Shown here piece by piece: positions 25,234 through 38,116 of a DNA stretch of 44,899 bases. The notes beneath the pieces are model-generated. The model ran no database searches, was not told where the DNA came from, and saw only the letters and a program-made list of their open reading frames with translations. Source of the stretch: Nephromyces sp. MM_2019 (Eukaryota; Apicomplexa; Aconoidasida; Nephromycida); assembly GCA_015657535.1 (NCBI GenBank), contig JADHZB010002114.1, positions 2,141 through 47,039 of the forward strand, given 5' to 3'. Position numbers and translations under genes: made by a program. Each line of letters starts with the position of its first letter. Positions within the stretch are counted from its first letter, which is position 1.

Positions 25234-26144
25234 CCTATAAGCTAGTTATTTTGTTTTGAATGCGTAAGTAATAAGCTTAGGAGTTGGTGTACTTTTTACA
25301 TCATGCGGAATAACTTATTTTTACAAACTAGCCGATAGAAAAATAGGTTAATCTTTTTCATTATGTTATATCAAAAATATCATGTATAGGCTGAGTTTTA
25401 CTCCGTTTGATTGAGGAGTGAATATGGACGATGGCTACAAAATTCTTAGCAAAACTGTTTTGACGTACTGCAATTTAGGAACTAAGAAGGCTAATTAGAT
25501 TGAAGAAAAGGGTAATAAAGAGTAAATATCTTGTTATTCTTTTTGCTATTGTAATTCTGTTACTGAAATAACAACCTGCCTTCCCTTGAAAACCCATATC
25601 ATACTTTGAAATAGCGCTCATTATGGGTTATAAAGTCATGGGGAGCATGCTTAGGTTAATTTGAGCGGTAAAAATATTTACAGGGCGGAGCTTTCTTCCT
25701 AAACACAGAAGTTTCAGTGCCTTTTGCCAAGTGATATACCTAAAAAATTTTTTGCAATATTCTTCACGCATGAAATTCCGCTAGAGAACCGCCGGTGCGA
25801 GTGGTATGCAAAATTTGTTTAGAATAAAAGATATGATACCTGCTTAAACAGGAGATTTCTATTAAACTTGGTTTTAAAATTTTGTTTTATTCACTGTATC
25901 AAAGTTTGTTAGCATGCCTCTTGGGTCATGGATCTTTTGTATAATTCCTAGCATACATCCTGCGACGTAGCCCTTTTCTCGTCTAATGTAATGATCCGAC
26001 TCTGTGATGGCAATTTGATTTTGCTGTACCAGATTTTTCTGTGGGTAGCATGAAGAAATCAACGGTTATCTCCTTGTAACTTAGTATTGCCTTTGCTTTT
26101 ATGGAACCAAGTTCATCTGACAATTTGTAGTTATGTGGCCGTAG
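25234..26144. other. 3' flank of COG6, no supported gene
   Basis: AT-rich sequence without a convincing exon. Short ATG-led segments at about 26050 and 26101 could be first exons of the candidate gene that follows, but neither joins it in phase by a good splice site. Confidence 0.4.
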
Positions 26145-27403
26145 TGCACTGTTGTCGAAACCGCTGAAGAAACGGTAAAACAGCTGAGAAAAAAGAAGAA
26201 ACGTGGAATTAGGTGGTGGCTTGGCTCGAGTTTTTCCACCAACAGAGTAGTACCATCTGTACCACATGAGATTGTGTACTTGGTACGCTCTTGGGGAGAT
26301 GAGATTAAAAAAATACAGTACGCTGGGCATTTCAAACTGTTCGTTGTAGGCGTGCGTATCGCACTGTATATATATGCTGGCACGGCTTTTTGCAATTTAC
26401 CCTTTCTCTTATTTACCCTGCGCTTGGAAATTTCAGGATGGGCATGGCACCGCTTTTATATTACGTGCTAAAAAAATATATTCCTGGCCCAGTTTAGGTG
26501 CCTTTCACTTTCTAGATGTGGGAGTAGCAGATAAAACTAACAACTTTATACGGCAGGGTGAGAAGCTGTGTTTCCTGCAGATTCTTTGGAAGTTTTCTTG
26601 CAAATCACATGTATCGAAGCTGGTTTGCAAGGACTTTTCAGGTGTCTCAATAGTCTACGTTATTATGGTGTGATGTCTGTCACTTTCCCGACCCGTTGAT
26701 GGCAGGCCATTACGACAGTTAACAGAAATTCGATAATTGTCATTGGATTGTCAATTTTTTTTCAAAACAAGTAGATTAATTTTCGCGATTTATTCACTAA
26801 ATGGTGTAAATTTTTCTCTGGACACCTTCTTGTCTGTGGTTGAGAGATTAATAGAGTTTTTCTTGCTATAAACCGTGCCAATTTGGCAGTGCCGTAACAA
26901 GGCCTCTACTGTGAGTAGTTTTCATTTCTTATTCCGCAACACTCATAAAGTGTGGCAAGTATTCCTTCTATAATGTGGAAGCATGAATCGTACTGTTATC
27001 CTTTAACAATAAAACAAGCAAATTTGACACTAGAAGTTTTTATCTGAAGCGCATCTTGCCATTGTTTTTAGTTGGTCCTTCGGCATAGTTCATTGCAAAG
27101 CCCTACGGGAGGCAGGAACTTTCTAATTTTATTTGTACGGTGGCAGCGGCATATAGTAGGGCTGCTGAAAACAACATTCAGGTTCACAGGGTGCAACGCA
27201 CTCGTCGAAATATCGTGCTTAAAACGCAATATTCGGCGTTGTCTGCAGGCTATCTTAGATGTTATCAGAAAATTGGGCTCATGCCTTACAAATTCAGCAG
27301 TGAGGCCAATATTAATAAATGGCTAAAAAGGCTTAAGGAAACCAACAGGAAATCAATGTTCGAAATTCTCTCATTCTTTGGCTCCCTAGTGCCCCTGATT
27401 TAG
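26145..27403 (+). CDS. Candidate three-exon gene, unknown protein
   Basis: Family not recognised. Three open segments join in phase. 26145-26351 is 69 codons, highly basic near KKKKRGIRWW, with donor GTGCGT. 26437-26557 has acceptor TTTCAG and starts DGHGTAFILRAKK. 27147-27403 has acceptor GGTGGCAG and a TAG stop, and is basic and Tyr-rich with VQRTRRNIVLKTQYSAL and NKWLKRLKETNRK. Together they encode about 194 residues; the start codon lies upstream and was not found. An alternative third exon, 26581-26641 (TGCAG acceptor, GTGTCT donor), also fits the phase of the second exon and reads SLEVFLQITCIEAGLQGLF. It would change what follows. The basic, compact character would suit an RNA-binding or organellar ribosomal protein, but that is a guess and no signature was recognised. 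Confidence 0.35.
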
Positions 27404-29501
27404 TGAAGCTCAAATTATACCATGCTACGCAGCACCTTCGCGACGTACATCACTTTCTTTGCCTCACTTTCCCCGGGGAAAAGACACTTTGCTCAAGGGA
27501 GGCAATGTCAATCAATGCTTTTGAATTTCCCCCTCAGTCCACAGGCAGCAGTCCTCCGAAAGTTTGTCAAAATTTCTAAAATGCATGAAAATGACTGAGT
27601 CTTTAAGCTACCTTCTAGCCGTTTAATCACCCAGAGCGATGCCTCACTCATACCTCGACCCTAGTATCTGAACAATTTCTAACAATCCTAATCACGGTGC
27701 AATACGTCCTCCATATTTCCCCAACCTAATTTTTCTACTGCACTACGAGGATCGTCATGTGTGTACTCATCCATTGAGATGTCATTTCCATGTAAAGCTC
27801 TTTTGCAACCTGCGAACTTTCTTTATGTTTGATCAGCCGCTAATGAACTTCGGATATTAAAGCGCGGATGTTGCCGATATACCCACTCAGCGTACCCTAC
27901 TGAGTCCCCCTGGCATGCTAGTACTGCTAGGTCAGTCTAATATTTCCCGCCTATGCTCGTAGCTATAGCTTCTGCAGTGCCATACGCTAGGTCGCTTGAG
28001 CCAGAGTAAATGTAACCTGCGTATATTTTCCTCTGTGTGCGTCCCTCTGTGCTGCGGCCACAAATGTATTGGTTTTATTCGTCACTTCCATTTTGAAAGA
28101 AAAATTTGGGCATACGTTGCGCCAAGGTATTTTTTTACCTTCACTATACAAATTCACAGCGTGGCAATTTTCACGAAGGACATAGCTTTATCCTATACTA
28201 TTTACGAGACTGCACTATCTGGGGGGATCATTACAGCTACTAGTGGGACAGATTTACAAAAGTACCACCTGCTGGGATGCAAAGATAGCTGGTTGATGAC
28301 GTTAGCCATAGTTTTATGTACAAGAATCCCAGTCAAGCACGCCTGGGTAATTTAATTATTTCAATACTTACCATAGTCAATATCATCAATTACCACTAAA
28401 CACACGCTACTGGGCAGAAAATTATCAAGTACTCAATATCGAACGTAAACAAGCACGTAGCAGTCAACGTACTGATAAACTAGTATGCATGAAGAAGCTC
28501 TGGTAGCCCAAAATAAAAAAGTAAGAAGTCACGATGCTCAGCGTATTTGCATAAACGGTATCATGGTAACGGCGTTAACTGTTGTAGTTATCGATTCGCA
28601 AGCATGCGCTCTTAAGAAGCATAATAAGCCAGCATGATATCCCAAAAATTAGCGCATATTACGCAAAAAAATTTACCTGTAGTTTCCTCGTGGGTTATGG
28701 AGTGCTAGACCTCGATAAATCTATAGGGAAAATAATTTTGACGGCATGGTGTAACCTATTGCTTTAAGGCTACTTCATTGAGTGTCGCATTATATCTACA
28801 AAGTCTTCTTCAAGCAAGGTATAGCTACCTTTTTTTAACAAAATTTTTCTTGCGCTCTGTACCGAATACGAAACATTGCTCCATTAATTGAAATGAAGCT
28901 AGATTTTTACCTGAAAATCTGCAACTCGTCCTACAAGTCGTGTTGCTCTAGTAACGCCTAAAAGGCCAGCATACCTGGTAATCCATCATAGCACCTGAAT
29001 TCCGGGCAAGCCCACCCAAATGCACAGCCCGTTTCTTTATTCCCAAAAAAGATAATCAGTTCGTCTACATAAAAGTGCATGATCAGGGGTGTTCGGTGAA
29101 GTGCGAGATATTGCCTAGCCTTCGGTATTATCCGGCTAAAGTTTAGAAAAGATAGCTTATTAAATCAAATCCTGACAAAATCCTTCAATAATGTTTTATG
29201 ACTTGTACGAAGATGATTTAATAGGCAGCAGTATTCTGACGATAAACGTACTTCAAATCGCTTAAGCTATGGAAAGTAGTGTTTTGTGAAGCAATGGTCG
29301 ACAAAGGTGCAAAGGTTTGATATGGTACACGTTCATGTTACCCTAGTGATCCTCGTGCATACAGTTTGACCACTCTTCTGCGGAAAGCTTCTTTTTCATC
29401 AGCTACGCGAAGTTCACATTCATACTCTCAGTTGAAGGTGTGACTTTTCCTCCGTAGGCATTAGCTGTATCCATTAAAAGAGGGACCCAAAAGAAATCAA
29501 C
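27404..29501. other. Stretch without a supported gene
   Basis: Mixed composition with no strand skew. The longest plus frame, 27996-28355 (119 codons), begins with TTG and has no motif. No RNA gene, repeat or splice-chained exon could be supported. Confidence 0.5.
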
Positions 29502-29990
29502 ATGGCAACTGCCGGTAAAAGTAAAGAAAAACCTACCCGAGAAAAAAATGAAGTTGAAACAGCACCAGAGGAGCCACCCGTTGGAACGCTGGAAGAAACT
29601 GGGACAGCTAACCCAGATAATGTTTCCGACGTGCACAATTCTGCGCCATCATCGATTTCTTCGGATGCCTTCGTGTCTACTAGTAGCAATTTCTATGAGG
29701 ATCCACTACCACAGCACGAGAGTAAGGCGTGTTGGAGTAATAGAAGAATAAAAATAGAATTGTAGGATTTAACAAAAACTCGCACATACAATTTGGGTGG
29801 ACATGCATAGTGCGGGAACAAGGAGTATGTAAGAGTAAGATCCTAATTGAATGCTTCGCGTATGCTAAGGGGCCATGTTCGGGGGGTTTAAAATGAATCA
29901 ATGTAGCCATTGAAATCATCCAATAAAGCTGTGTTTCGTGATACCATTTTCGATGGAAGAAATACCGTTATAGACAGAGCTGCCCAGTGA
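29502..29990 (+). CDS. Candidate small disordered protein, 3 exons
   Basis: Not recognised. Exon 29502-29721 starts with ATG in a good context (ATCAACATGGC) and ends at a GTAAGG donor. A 14-nt microexon at 29811-29824 (donor GTATGT) and a last exon 29907-29990 with a TGA stop keep the phase. The product is 105 residues. The first 73 are low-complexity and charged (Lys/Glu, then Pro/Glu/Thr, then Ser/Asn), so probably disordered. The C-terminal 28 include NKAVFRDTIFDGRNTVIDRA, which looks like a short conserved motif. If exon 1 is not spliced, the frame runs 14 codons further to a stop at 29763-29765. No signal peptide or membrane segment is seen. The first exon is well supported; the microexon is the weak link. 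Confidence 0.42.
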
Positions 29991-32900
29991 ACGGAAAAAA
30001 TGCAATATTAATTAGTAAATAACACGGCAAGTTGTAAGGTCACATTACTATGACGATATAAGAGTACTAATCGAAGTGCCGCATAGCGGCGTGGTCCGGA
30101 GATGCTACATTTCAAAAAAAAAGACGAATGTGAGGCAATTACGGTTTTCAAAGAGAGCACTATGCATGCATATAACCCTTTTGAACTCGTGGAATATAGT
30201 GGACACAACTTTACCATCAGCATGGGGGACTCAGCATTAAGAAAGTGTTATAAATTCTTGATTACTCGGCTATAGTAGCCACACTTGCTTCATTTTTACC
30301 CATGAGTTTACAAATTGTTCCTCAGGTTCAGTTCTACCAGGATACGAAGTAAAGCATTGTAATGCTTTATGGGAGAGATCTTCTCACATAGATTCCCAAG
30401 ATTTACTGCATGGCCCCGGGAACATTATCCTGCCTTCATGGAGTCCTTCCCCGGATTTTTACTCCCAACCCATTGGATACCAATGTGAGAAGCTTTTATT
30501 ACAGACCATGATGAAGTAATTAGCACTGCATAAGAAAAAAATACCGGATACAGCATTGCTGCTATTATTGATGCTTCAAGAACAAGATTAACGCTAGGGC
30601 AACAGCGTAGCAAACTAATGAAATAGCATCACAAATACAATTCATGCGTAATCATTATTTTTGACCAGGATTATTTGGATGGAAGTGCTTTGTAAGAAGG
30701 GTGAATAAAGCATTACCGCGTAAGTGATAGTGCGCCATAAAATCCTGTCAGCATACTATTCAAATCAACAGTGTTCTAATTAGATTCCGAGATACTGCAA
30801 TAGTTATATTTATGTTAGGAAGCTGATGCATGGAAATCGGTAACAATGCACCATTCTGCATCGCATTAGAAAGTATCTACCAGCTTAAACGCTCAAGTAG
30901 GGTGCATAGCGTAGAGTATCGTTGATGACATCTCGGGTGGTTATTTCTGTACTTCCGTAGCAATAACTCCAGGAGGAATCACACACCATGCTTCCTTTTT
31001 GTTTCGGCTATATCACTGAGTTTTATGTAATGCCAGCTTCCATCATACCATACTGTGCCCTTATCGGAGATGCAAAGTCTTTCTTGTGCGATGCGAAGTA
31101 ATGCCGCCACGGAAACACACAAGCACTTCAAACAGACCTAGTACTACCCTCGAGAGGTTTCATACTTCCGGTGATTGTGACATGAGGAGTATCGCACTCG
31201 CCGTTCCCAACAAGTTCGATGGTATAGACCTGCAACTGCAAACTAGAAAGAGTTTAGTGAAACTGAAGCTTCCTCCCTGTTTTATGTCTTTTTTCAGGGG
31301 AATACGAGAAAAGCTTCAGAGGTAAACGTACCCCCTTTAAGGTGAGAGACTTATGATAAAACTCTTTGCAACTGGATGAAGCACTACCACAAATTGATAT
31401 AGCTCAGGCGCTGCATGCAACGATGCCGGAGCTATTACTGCGTGACCATCCTTGTATGCATACATAAAAGTTGTACCAAATAGTAACCTACGCACAGCTC
31501 ATGTGCTTTGTATAGTCCTGCATAAAGCATAAAAAAAACGGTTCAATTCGGCTGTTGGTCCTCCCCGAAGTTCTATGTTTATCTTTTTAAGATTGTATCA
31601 GTAATGGTGCTACACGACTAAGCGCTCTTAGCAGATGCAGCCTGCACGACGCTCGCATACTGCCCACCCGTTTATATTTGCAATCAGGATTTCAAGCTGA
31701 AACCTTACAATCCAATGGAAACCGAAATGTATTCCCAAATGGTTCCGTGGACAGCATACCCATACGGAGTCAGCTGGAGCTAGAAGACAATGCCTGTAGC
31801 GCATGACCATAGCCCCCAGCATACGCACTCCAAAAGCGCAGAGTGCTGAGTCCATAAGAAAAACAGGAAGCATGAACACTGCACCAACAAACTTTACTAG
31901 CAAAGACAATTCCGACCACCCCATACCGAAATAGCACTATACGCCAACCAAACTCCAAAGCGCGTGAAGCCAGCCGACCCAGGCACCGCAGTTCAAACTT
32001 ACGCTCCATCCAATTGCGGACAGCGCTGAGGTGGCGCGCACCGGCTATAATCGGGACGATAGGCGCCTCTACCACGTTACACACTGGCAAACAGCCAACC
32101 ATGACGCAGCCAACCAATCGTCCATACAAAATCTCAACATAAACCAGCATGGCAAAAAATAATATATTCAACCCACAAAGCAGAACATCAGGTAAACTAC
32201 AATCAACCAACCTACACTGCAGCCGCCGTGGGGAACACTCAATAATGACTAGCAACGAATATGCATAACCACACCTATCGGCAGGTGCCACAGCTCCTTG
32301 AACCTTCAAGCAGCTAAGGAGACATCGACTTCATCCAAGATAGCAAATCCATATTCCATGAACTACATGAACGGGGCCGGAACAGCGATGCATAGCATCT
32401 GAGAAATCAAACGCGCCCCTACTTGCGACCTCGTGCACACGTACTCAATTGTTAATCATACAATCCTCTCGAACAAGTCGAGCCACCGCTGGGCTCGAAC
32501 AAACCACATGCCAGAGCCAATTGCATCTCACGGAGAACGCCGCCAACTCCGTAGCCCTTCACAATACAAGGCACAAGAAACGTGCCTTTTCCTAATTCTG
32601 AGAAAAATGCCAACATCTCCCCGAAAATATCTACATCCACATATGCATCCACAACCATTCAACCCAAGCATGGCACCAAGTCTTCAGAGCACGCGACAAC
32701 ACCAATAGAGCTAGAGATGCGAAGGATACTTCACGCGGAAATCAAGCCTCCCGGAAAAAGGCAACATAAAGAGCGGCAACAGATTTCACCAAATAAATCA
32801 CGATGCAACGATAGAATTCAAGCTTGAATGAAACAAGCGATCACTCAGGGCAATGAACACGCACTCCATGCTAACATCGTCCCAATCGATAACTTATCCA

Positions 32901-35349
32901 GTCATATCTTCTTCGTGCACATAATTATTCGAGTGAAGTTTTGAATGCTACGTAACAAGAGTTACACCTGCCCCGAAAAAAAAGTGTAAGTAAGAACCCT
33001 GTTAGCCACATTCATATTCGAAAATTACGTGTCACAAAGCTGCATCCCAAAAGGTATACCGCTGCAGCCCTAAGTGACGGCTTGCCATACACAAGGAAGA
33101 AATCAAATAGAAGGCTTACTTGTCACATCATGCTCCACCTGTACATTGCTTTACAGGATGCCCGATATTAAAAATGAATCTCATGAAGTATAACAAACTC
33201 AATAAACAAAAGCGCCACTAGCCCAGCTAATGGGCCAGCAATAAACTCTACATTCCATCTTCAGCAACTGCCGCTACACAAACGGGAGAATGCTTGCAAA
33301 ATGTCAACAAGCATCACGGAGAAAAGATATTGAAGTCTACTATACGTATGGCTCCCCATTCAAACAAGATATACCAATCGGTAAATGGCTACCTATATAG
33401 CCCACTGTAATCAGAACAAATACTAATGCATGAGCTATGAAGTTAAACAACTAACATAAATTCATACACGTTATCATAGAAATAGTTGGATAAAATCAAG
33501 GTGGGGTGATACATGAGATAAAGCAGGGAGCAGGAAGAACAATCCAAATATACAAGCATACGGATGCATGTACGATAATATCATATTAAAGAGTAACACC
33601 AGCGCTATACATCTGACAGAACGGCTCTATACAAAGAGCCCAACGGCATTACATTGAATCGGGTGTAACATACACAGCAATATAAAGCACTCATCAATCC
33701 ATGGAAACTAAGCATATTGCCACAAATAACAAGGGAAACGCATATTACTAGACTGTTAGTAAGAGAATTATCGCAGATAAACGACAATTCGGGGTAATTG
33801 CATCGCAAATCTCCTCAACATGAGCTTATCGATAACGTATCGCTATAAAATACTCTACTATCGATAACATACTGCTCCACACTTAAAAAATATTAAATTG
33901 AGGAAGGACAACATGATTCAATCGTGGCACGAAGTACTTTTAGCCATATGCATAAAAATGCTAAAAAAAACATTGAAGCAACTAATAGCTTCACTCACTA
34001 ACTCGTATTTCACAGCAACTTCATTCCTAAATGCATCATGATCTACTGGAAGTTGAGTTACTGCAACCAACACTTCTCATGTTATTTTTACTTATAACAC
34101 TGCTTCACGTTTGTGGCGCGGTCATTACGGGTTCCACCCAATGAGAGTAAGCAAGTTCGGCAAGCCAATATTGGGTTCATCCGCATTAAAGATGTAGACT
34201 AGTATAGCGCTAGTCCTCATCTGTAGCAAACGGCATGCTTCGATCCTAGATCAAAAACCACTAAAATATAAACTCAACATAACGATCACAAAAAAAAAAA
34301 ATTACAGGTAAGATACAAAAAATATTAAGTGATCGCTGACAAGAAATCACACATCATCATTTGTACCCGTTCGCTTTGAGAATGCATGCTCCCACAATAG
34401 CGCTAATTATTTTCCTTCTAAACAGTAAAAACAACTTTTGTTGAGACCACTAGGAAAGATCGAATGAGATACGTGGTATTACTTATAGAATACTGGAATG
34501 ATTACCACCAGGACTACGGTGTAATTTCCAAATTAAAAATATTTCTTAAAAAAATTGAATGTGTGCTACCTTATAACTTTGCATAGCTAATCAACGCACA
34601 TACCAACCGCATGTTATATAGATTCCTTGCTTATAAACTAATAGGTTTTACGGCATTTATAATGACATCCAAGCATCTTACCGTATGTATCCAGAGTACG
34701 CGCATCTACGCGCTAAAATAAAGCCACCACCCGATAGACTATCATACATGAATTTTTCAATTGAACATTGGATGCAGACCGCAAAGTATATACTATACTT
34801 CGAAGCATTAAAATTACGCTTCCCAGTTCACCGTTTGGCGACTATACAAACGAGATAGTAGAATCTTAATTAAAAAACCGGTACGCGCTGTTCACGACCA
34901 GCTCTGAGCTGGCGCACATCTGGCTACACTTCATACTGAAGTCATATACGCATCTAGTGACTGAACTTAAGTGAACCTCTACAGCACCTCACAGATCTAC
35001 GTTGTAGCTTTATTTCTTAGACCCGGAACATCCGCGTTCGTGACATTATAAATAAGATATAAACATCTTTCAACAGGCATCCGCCACAGGTGTCCGCAGT
35101 ATTTCCCAAATATATTACCTGGATTGTGCCGCAATTAAGCCTGAACAAAAGGATACCAGTACCATCCATATATCAAGAGCAAAGAAAGAATATGCAGGGA
35201 GATTGATACAAGGGCGCAATTTAACAGCCAGGAACAATTTAAACTGTGCATGCTTAAATAAAATCCCAATATAGCTGATATTCATGATCAGGGATTGAAA
35301 TTGATGCCAAAAAATCCCTACAAGCATAAAAGCGAACATACCTGCGAAA
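29991..35349. other. Long stretch without a supported gene, A/C-rich on plus
   Basis: From about 31.6 kb the plus strand is rich in A and C, the mirror of the T/G-rich sense introns. This suggests transcription on the minus strand, perhaps 3' sequence of the transporter transcript or introns of another minus-strand gene. The longest frame is 179 codons on minus (31770-32309); it lacks an ATG start and is Cys/Val/Leu-rich as expected of T/G-rich DNA. A 12-base A run lies at 34290-34301 and a perfect 7-bp inverted repeat with a 1-base spacer at 34898-34912. No exon chain was found. Confidence 0.45.
35332..35342 (-). promoter_or_regulatory. Possible splice donor just 3' of the transporter stop
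   Basis: On the minus strand the sequence reads CAG/GTATGTTCG, with the exon side ending at 35342, eight bases after the TAA. It matches the donors used elsewhere in the window (GTATGT, GTATGC). It would define a 3'-untranslated intron. No matching acceptor was assigned. Confidence 0.4.
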
Positions 35350-37349
35350 TTAGACAACTAGGGGCTTTTGTATGGCTTGCCTCTGTTTTCCCTTGAAATA
35401 TGGAGAATCATCGATACTCCTTCCCTTAGTTTCCTTCATCCAGATAACTATAATCAACAATCCGATGGCATCTAGAATTGCCAAGAAAGTGAACACCAAC
35501 GTAGGATCAGATCCCACCTTGATGAAGAACTCACTGGGGAAAAGCACTACAATGCATCCAAACCAGTTAATAGCAGTAGCAAATCCAATAGCAGCTGCTC
35601 GAATCTCTCCAGGGAATATCTCATGTAAAAAGACCCAAAATACAGGGCCGTATGCTAAGCCAAAGGCAAAGTTGAATACGTATGTAGCAGCAAACGCAAC
35701 CCATAAACCAGTCTTCTCGTTTTCTTCTTCATAGGTGATACCAACAGCCACAGCCGCAGCAATCATAGACCCAAGTTGAGCAGTCAAACCAATAAGCAGG
35801 AGCAACCTTCTCCCAATACGATCGATCAACCACAGAGGAAGAAACGAGGAGACGAAAGCTACGCATGTCAATCCAACGGCATAAGGCCTGGAATCACCAA
35901 GTTCCATCATAGTATACAGTTTAAACGAGTTTGTAATCAAGACATTGATACCACTAACTTGCTGGAAGATGGAAATTGCTGCTGCAATGATGATAGGTCC
36001 ACGATACACATTAGATTGAAGCGCCTTAGCGAGCGAGAGACTCTGTGCTTGTACTATCTTTGCCTCTGCAACGGCAATTCTAATCGCTTGATATTCAATT
36101 TCTACATCTTCCTTTTCATACATAACTTGGAGTAAGCAGTAGGGGTCAGCTTTATTATTCTCATCATTAGAAATCATATGATGAGGCGTCTCATAGGTAA
36201 GGATAGTGAAAAATAACACAAGGGAAAGCAAAGCAATCACACCGGGGATTGCTAATAACACACGCCAGTAATACCACTGAAAGGTAGTCAATTCGTATGA
36301 CTGTTCGAATAAAGGAAACTCTAACGGATATCCAATACAGGTAGCTACAAGAATTCCGGTGGTTAAGATCAATTGATGCATTGTAACATACATTCCTCTC
36401 TTGTGTACAGGCGATATCTCGGAGATATAAGTTGGGACACTGACTGTCGCAAATCCAATTCCACCACCACAAACAATTCTTGCTATCAAAAGAGAAATGA
36501 AGCCTTCCGATAATGCGGAGAGTACACTGCCAACAAAAAAGAGCAAGTGCATCCAAATCATACCGTAGCGGCGGCCTTTTGCGATGGTTGATCCAGATAA
36601 TATCGAGGCAATAGTGGCTCCAATGAATACGCCACACTGAATAAAAGCACGTTGAACAATTCCAGCTGTGCAATCATTGTTACGCATTCCTCCACCTTCG
36701 ACTGCACAATACACAAAATTATGCATGTTAAAGTTCCAGGATATGAATCGCTGTTCAGTGGCTTATCATTTCAGAAAAAAAGACAAGCTACAAGAGAACT
36801 ATCCAAGCATACGATTATCTGAGGCATATAACGTTATATGGTTGATCTGTTTTCTAACATTCAAATCAATTGAAGCATATCAGATGTCGGATAACTTATA
36901 AACATTGCAATTATATTCATGCCTTGACGCTGGATGACTTTTAGCTGATGTATTGGGCATACTATTGCTCTAGGAAAAGCATGACAACAGTACCCACACG
37001 ATCTATCAGAGGCACAAACACCGCGTAAAACAGTGCAAATATGATATAGGCCTCTGATATGTGAGAATTAAGCCCAAATCTGCTCATATATGAAAAACTT
37101 CGACCGCTATAAGTAGCAAGCGAATTACTATAATGAATCACGGAAGCAACAACCTCCAACCAGTAGCGTGCACAAGTTGCTTAACGTACCTTCTTCACCC
37201 TCACACCAGTTGAATGCTACAACAATAAAGTTCAGCGCATTACTCAAACCGGCGATACTATAACCACACAGCAAACTTCCGGTAATGGCAGTCAAAACGG
37301 CCACAATAACCGGCTGATACTTGTAACGAGGCTCGTAAACCGCTCCCAT
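35350..37349 (-). CDS. HT1: Hexose transporter, major facilitator sugar porter family
   Basis: This is a plasma-membrane facilitative hexose carrier, probably supplying glucose for glycolysis. Two exons, 37349-37190 and 36701-35350, join in phase 1 across a 488-nt intron (donor GTACGT, acceptor TGTGCAG). The ATG at 37349 precedes the first membrane helix. The 503 residues match the Plasmodium protein (504). Twelve hydrophobic segments are visible. Sugar-porter signatures are the GRR after TM2 (residues 96-98), DRIGRR after TM8 (347-352) and KETKG near the C-terminus. Sugar-site residues seen in the family are present: Gln163 in MHQL, Gln300-Gln301 and Asn306 in FQQVSGIN, and Trp409 in YGPVFWVFLHE. 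The first external loop has NWCEGEE, and a second Cys follows in the same loop (NNDCT). The last residues end in LVV. A strong donor-like site (CAG/GTATGT) lies 8 nt after the stop. The tail and loop place it with apicomplexan HT1 rather than animal GLUTs. Confidence 0.93.
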
Positions 37350-38116
37350 TGTAAATTATCTGAGTGCGTACGAAAGTGCGTGTAACGTTGAATTTTTCGA
37401 GTGCGCCTGCAAAAGCTCGCTAATGATACCCTGTTATGTATACATATTTCCCAAGACGATCCCCCTGTGCAGATCAGAAAGAAGAAAGCAAAGACCAATG
37501 CTGAGCAGCATCACAATACACATTTCATTAAAGCCTGCAATCCACTGGATGCAAATCAACCAAAAGAAAACCGCGCACTGCTGCGAACATTAATCCACAT
37601 GCACAGAACGAAGCAGGCGCTCTAATTACGAAAGAAGCACATTGTTCAAACACGTACTAGATCCCCACTTCTTACAATCCGTACCTGTATGAATTCTCTC
37701 TGCTTAGAACACTCAAAGAACGCAGCCCTTGCACTGAAAATATATTGCACCCTACTTATTGGTGCCAATAAACAAGTATATTCTGCAAGAACACAAACTC
37801 CACAAAGCTTTACTCGGATAGAACCGACTGTTCCTTCAAGACTCACAATCCAGTCAAGCAATAAATAGCGCAATAGGCACCCTATGTACAAGCGTCAATA
37901 ACACAACAAATACACGAAAATCACATTCACTCCTACAAATATGATGCGCCGGCAACACTGGGAACGCACTGGGGAGAACGCCACTCAACGTAAGAAGGTA
38001 GCCAAGCGTGCTGTACGTAACATGAGCATGGGGGAACATTACAGTTGCGACTGCATTCGGAGAGCGCGGAGATTGTTTCGCATGTGAGCTCTCGTGTTCT
38101 GGAGTGTGCGCGGTCG
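37350..38116. promoter_or_regulatory. Probable divergent promoter region
   Basis: The transporter (minus) and the candidate repeat-bearing gene (plus) would start 767 bp apart and head to head. The plus strand is A/C-rich up to about 38.0 kb and then becomes GC-richer with many CG dinucleotides (about 38.0-39.15 kb). This change of skew is expected where transcription diverges. No TATA box or named operator was identified. The assignment rests on position and composition. Confidence 0.4.

Noticed and set aside
31770..32309. 179-codon open frame on minus with hydrophobic stretches
   Set aside because: No ATG start, and Cys/Val/Leu-rich in the way T/G-rich introns translate. No family motif.
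32480..32530. GGGCTCGAAC resembling a reverse-strand tRNA T-loop
   Set aside because: The stem does not pair and there is no A-box or cloverleaf around it.
35776..36673. Frames of 119 and 160 residues overlapping the transporter
   Set aside because: Shadows of the transporter exon in other frames.
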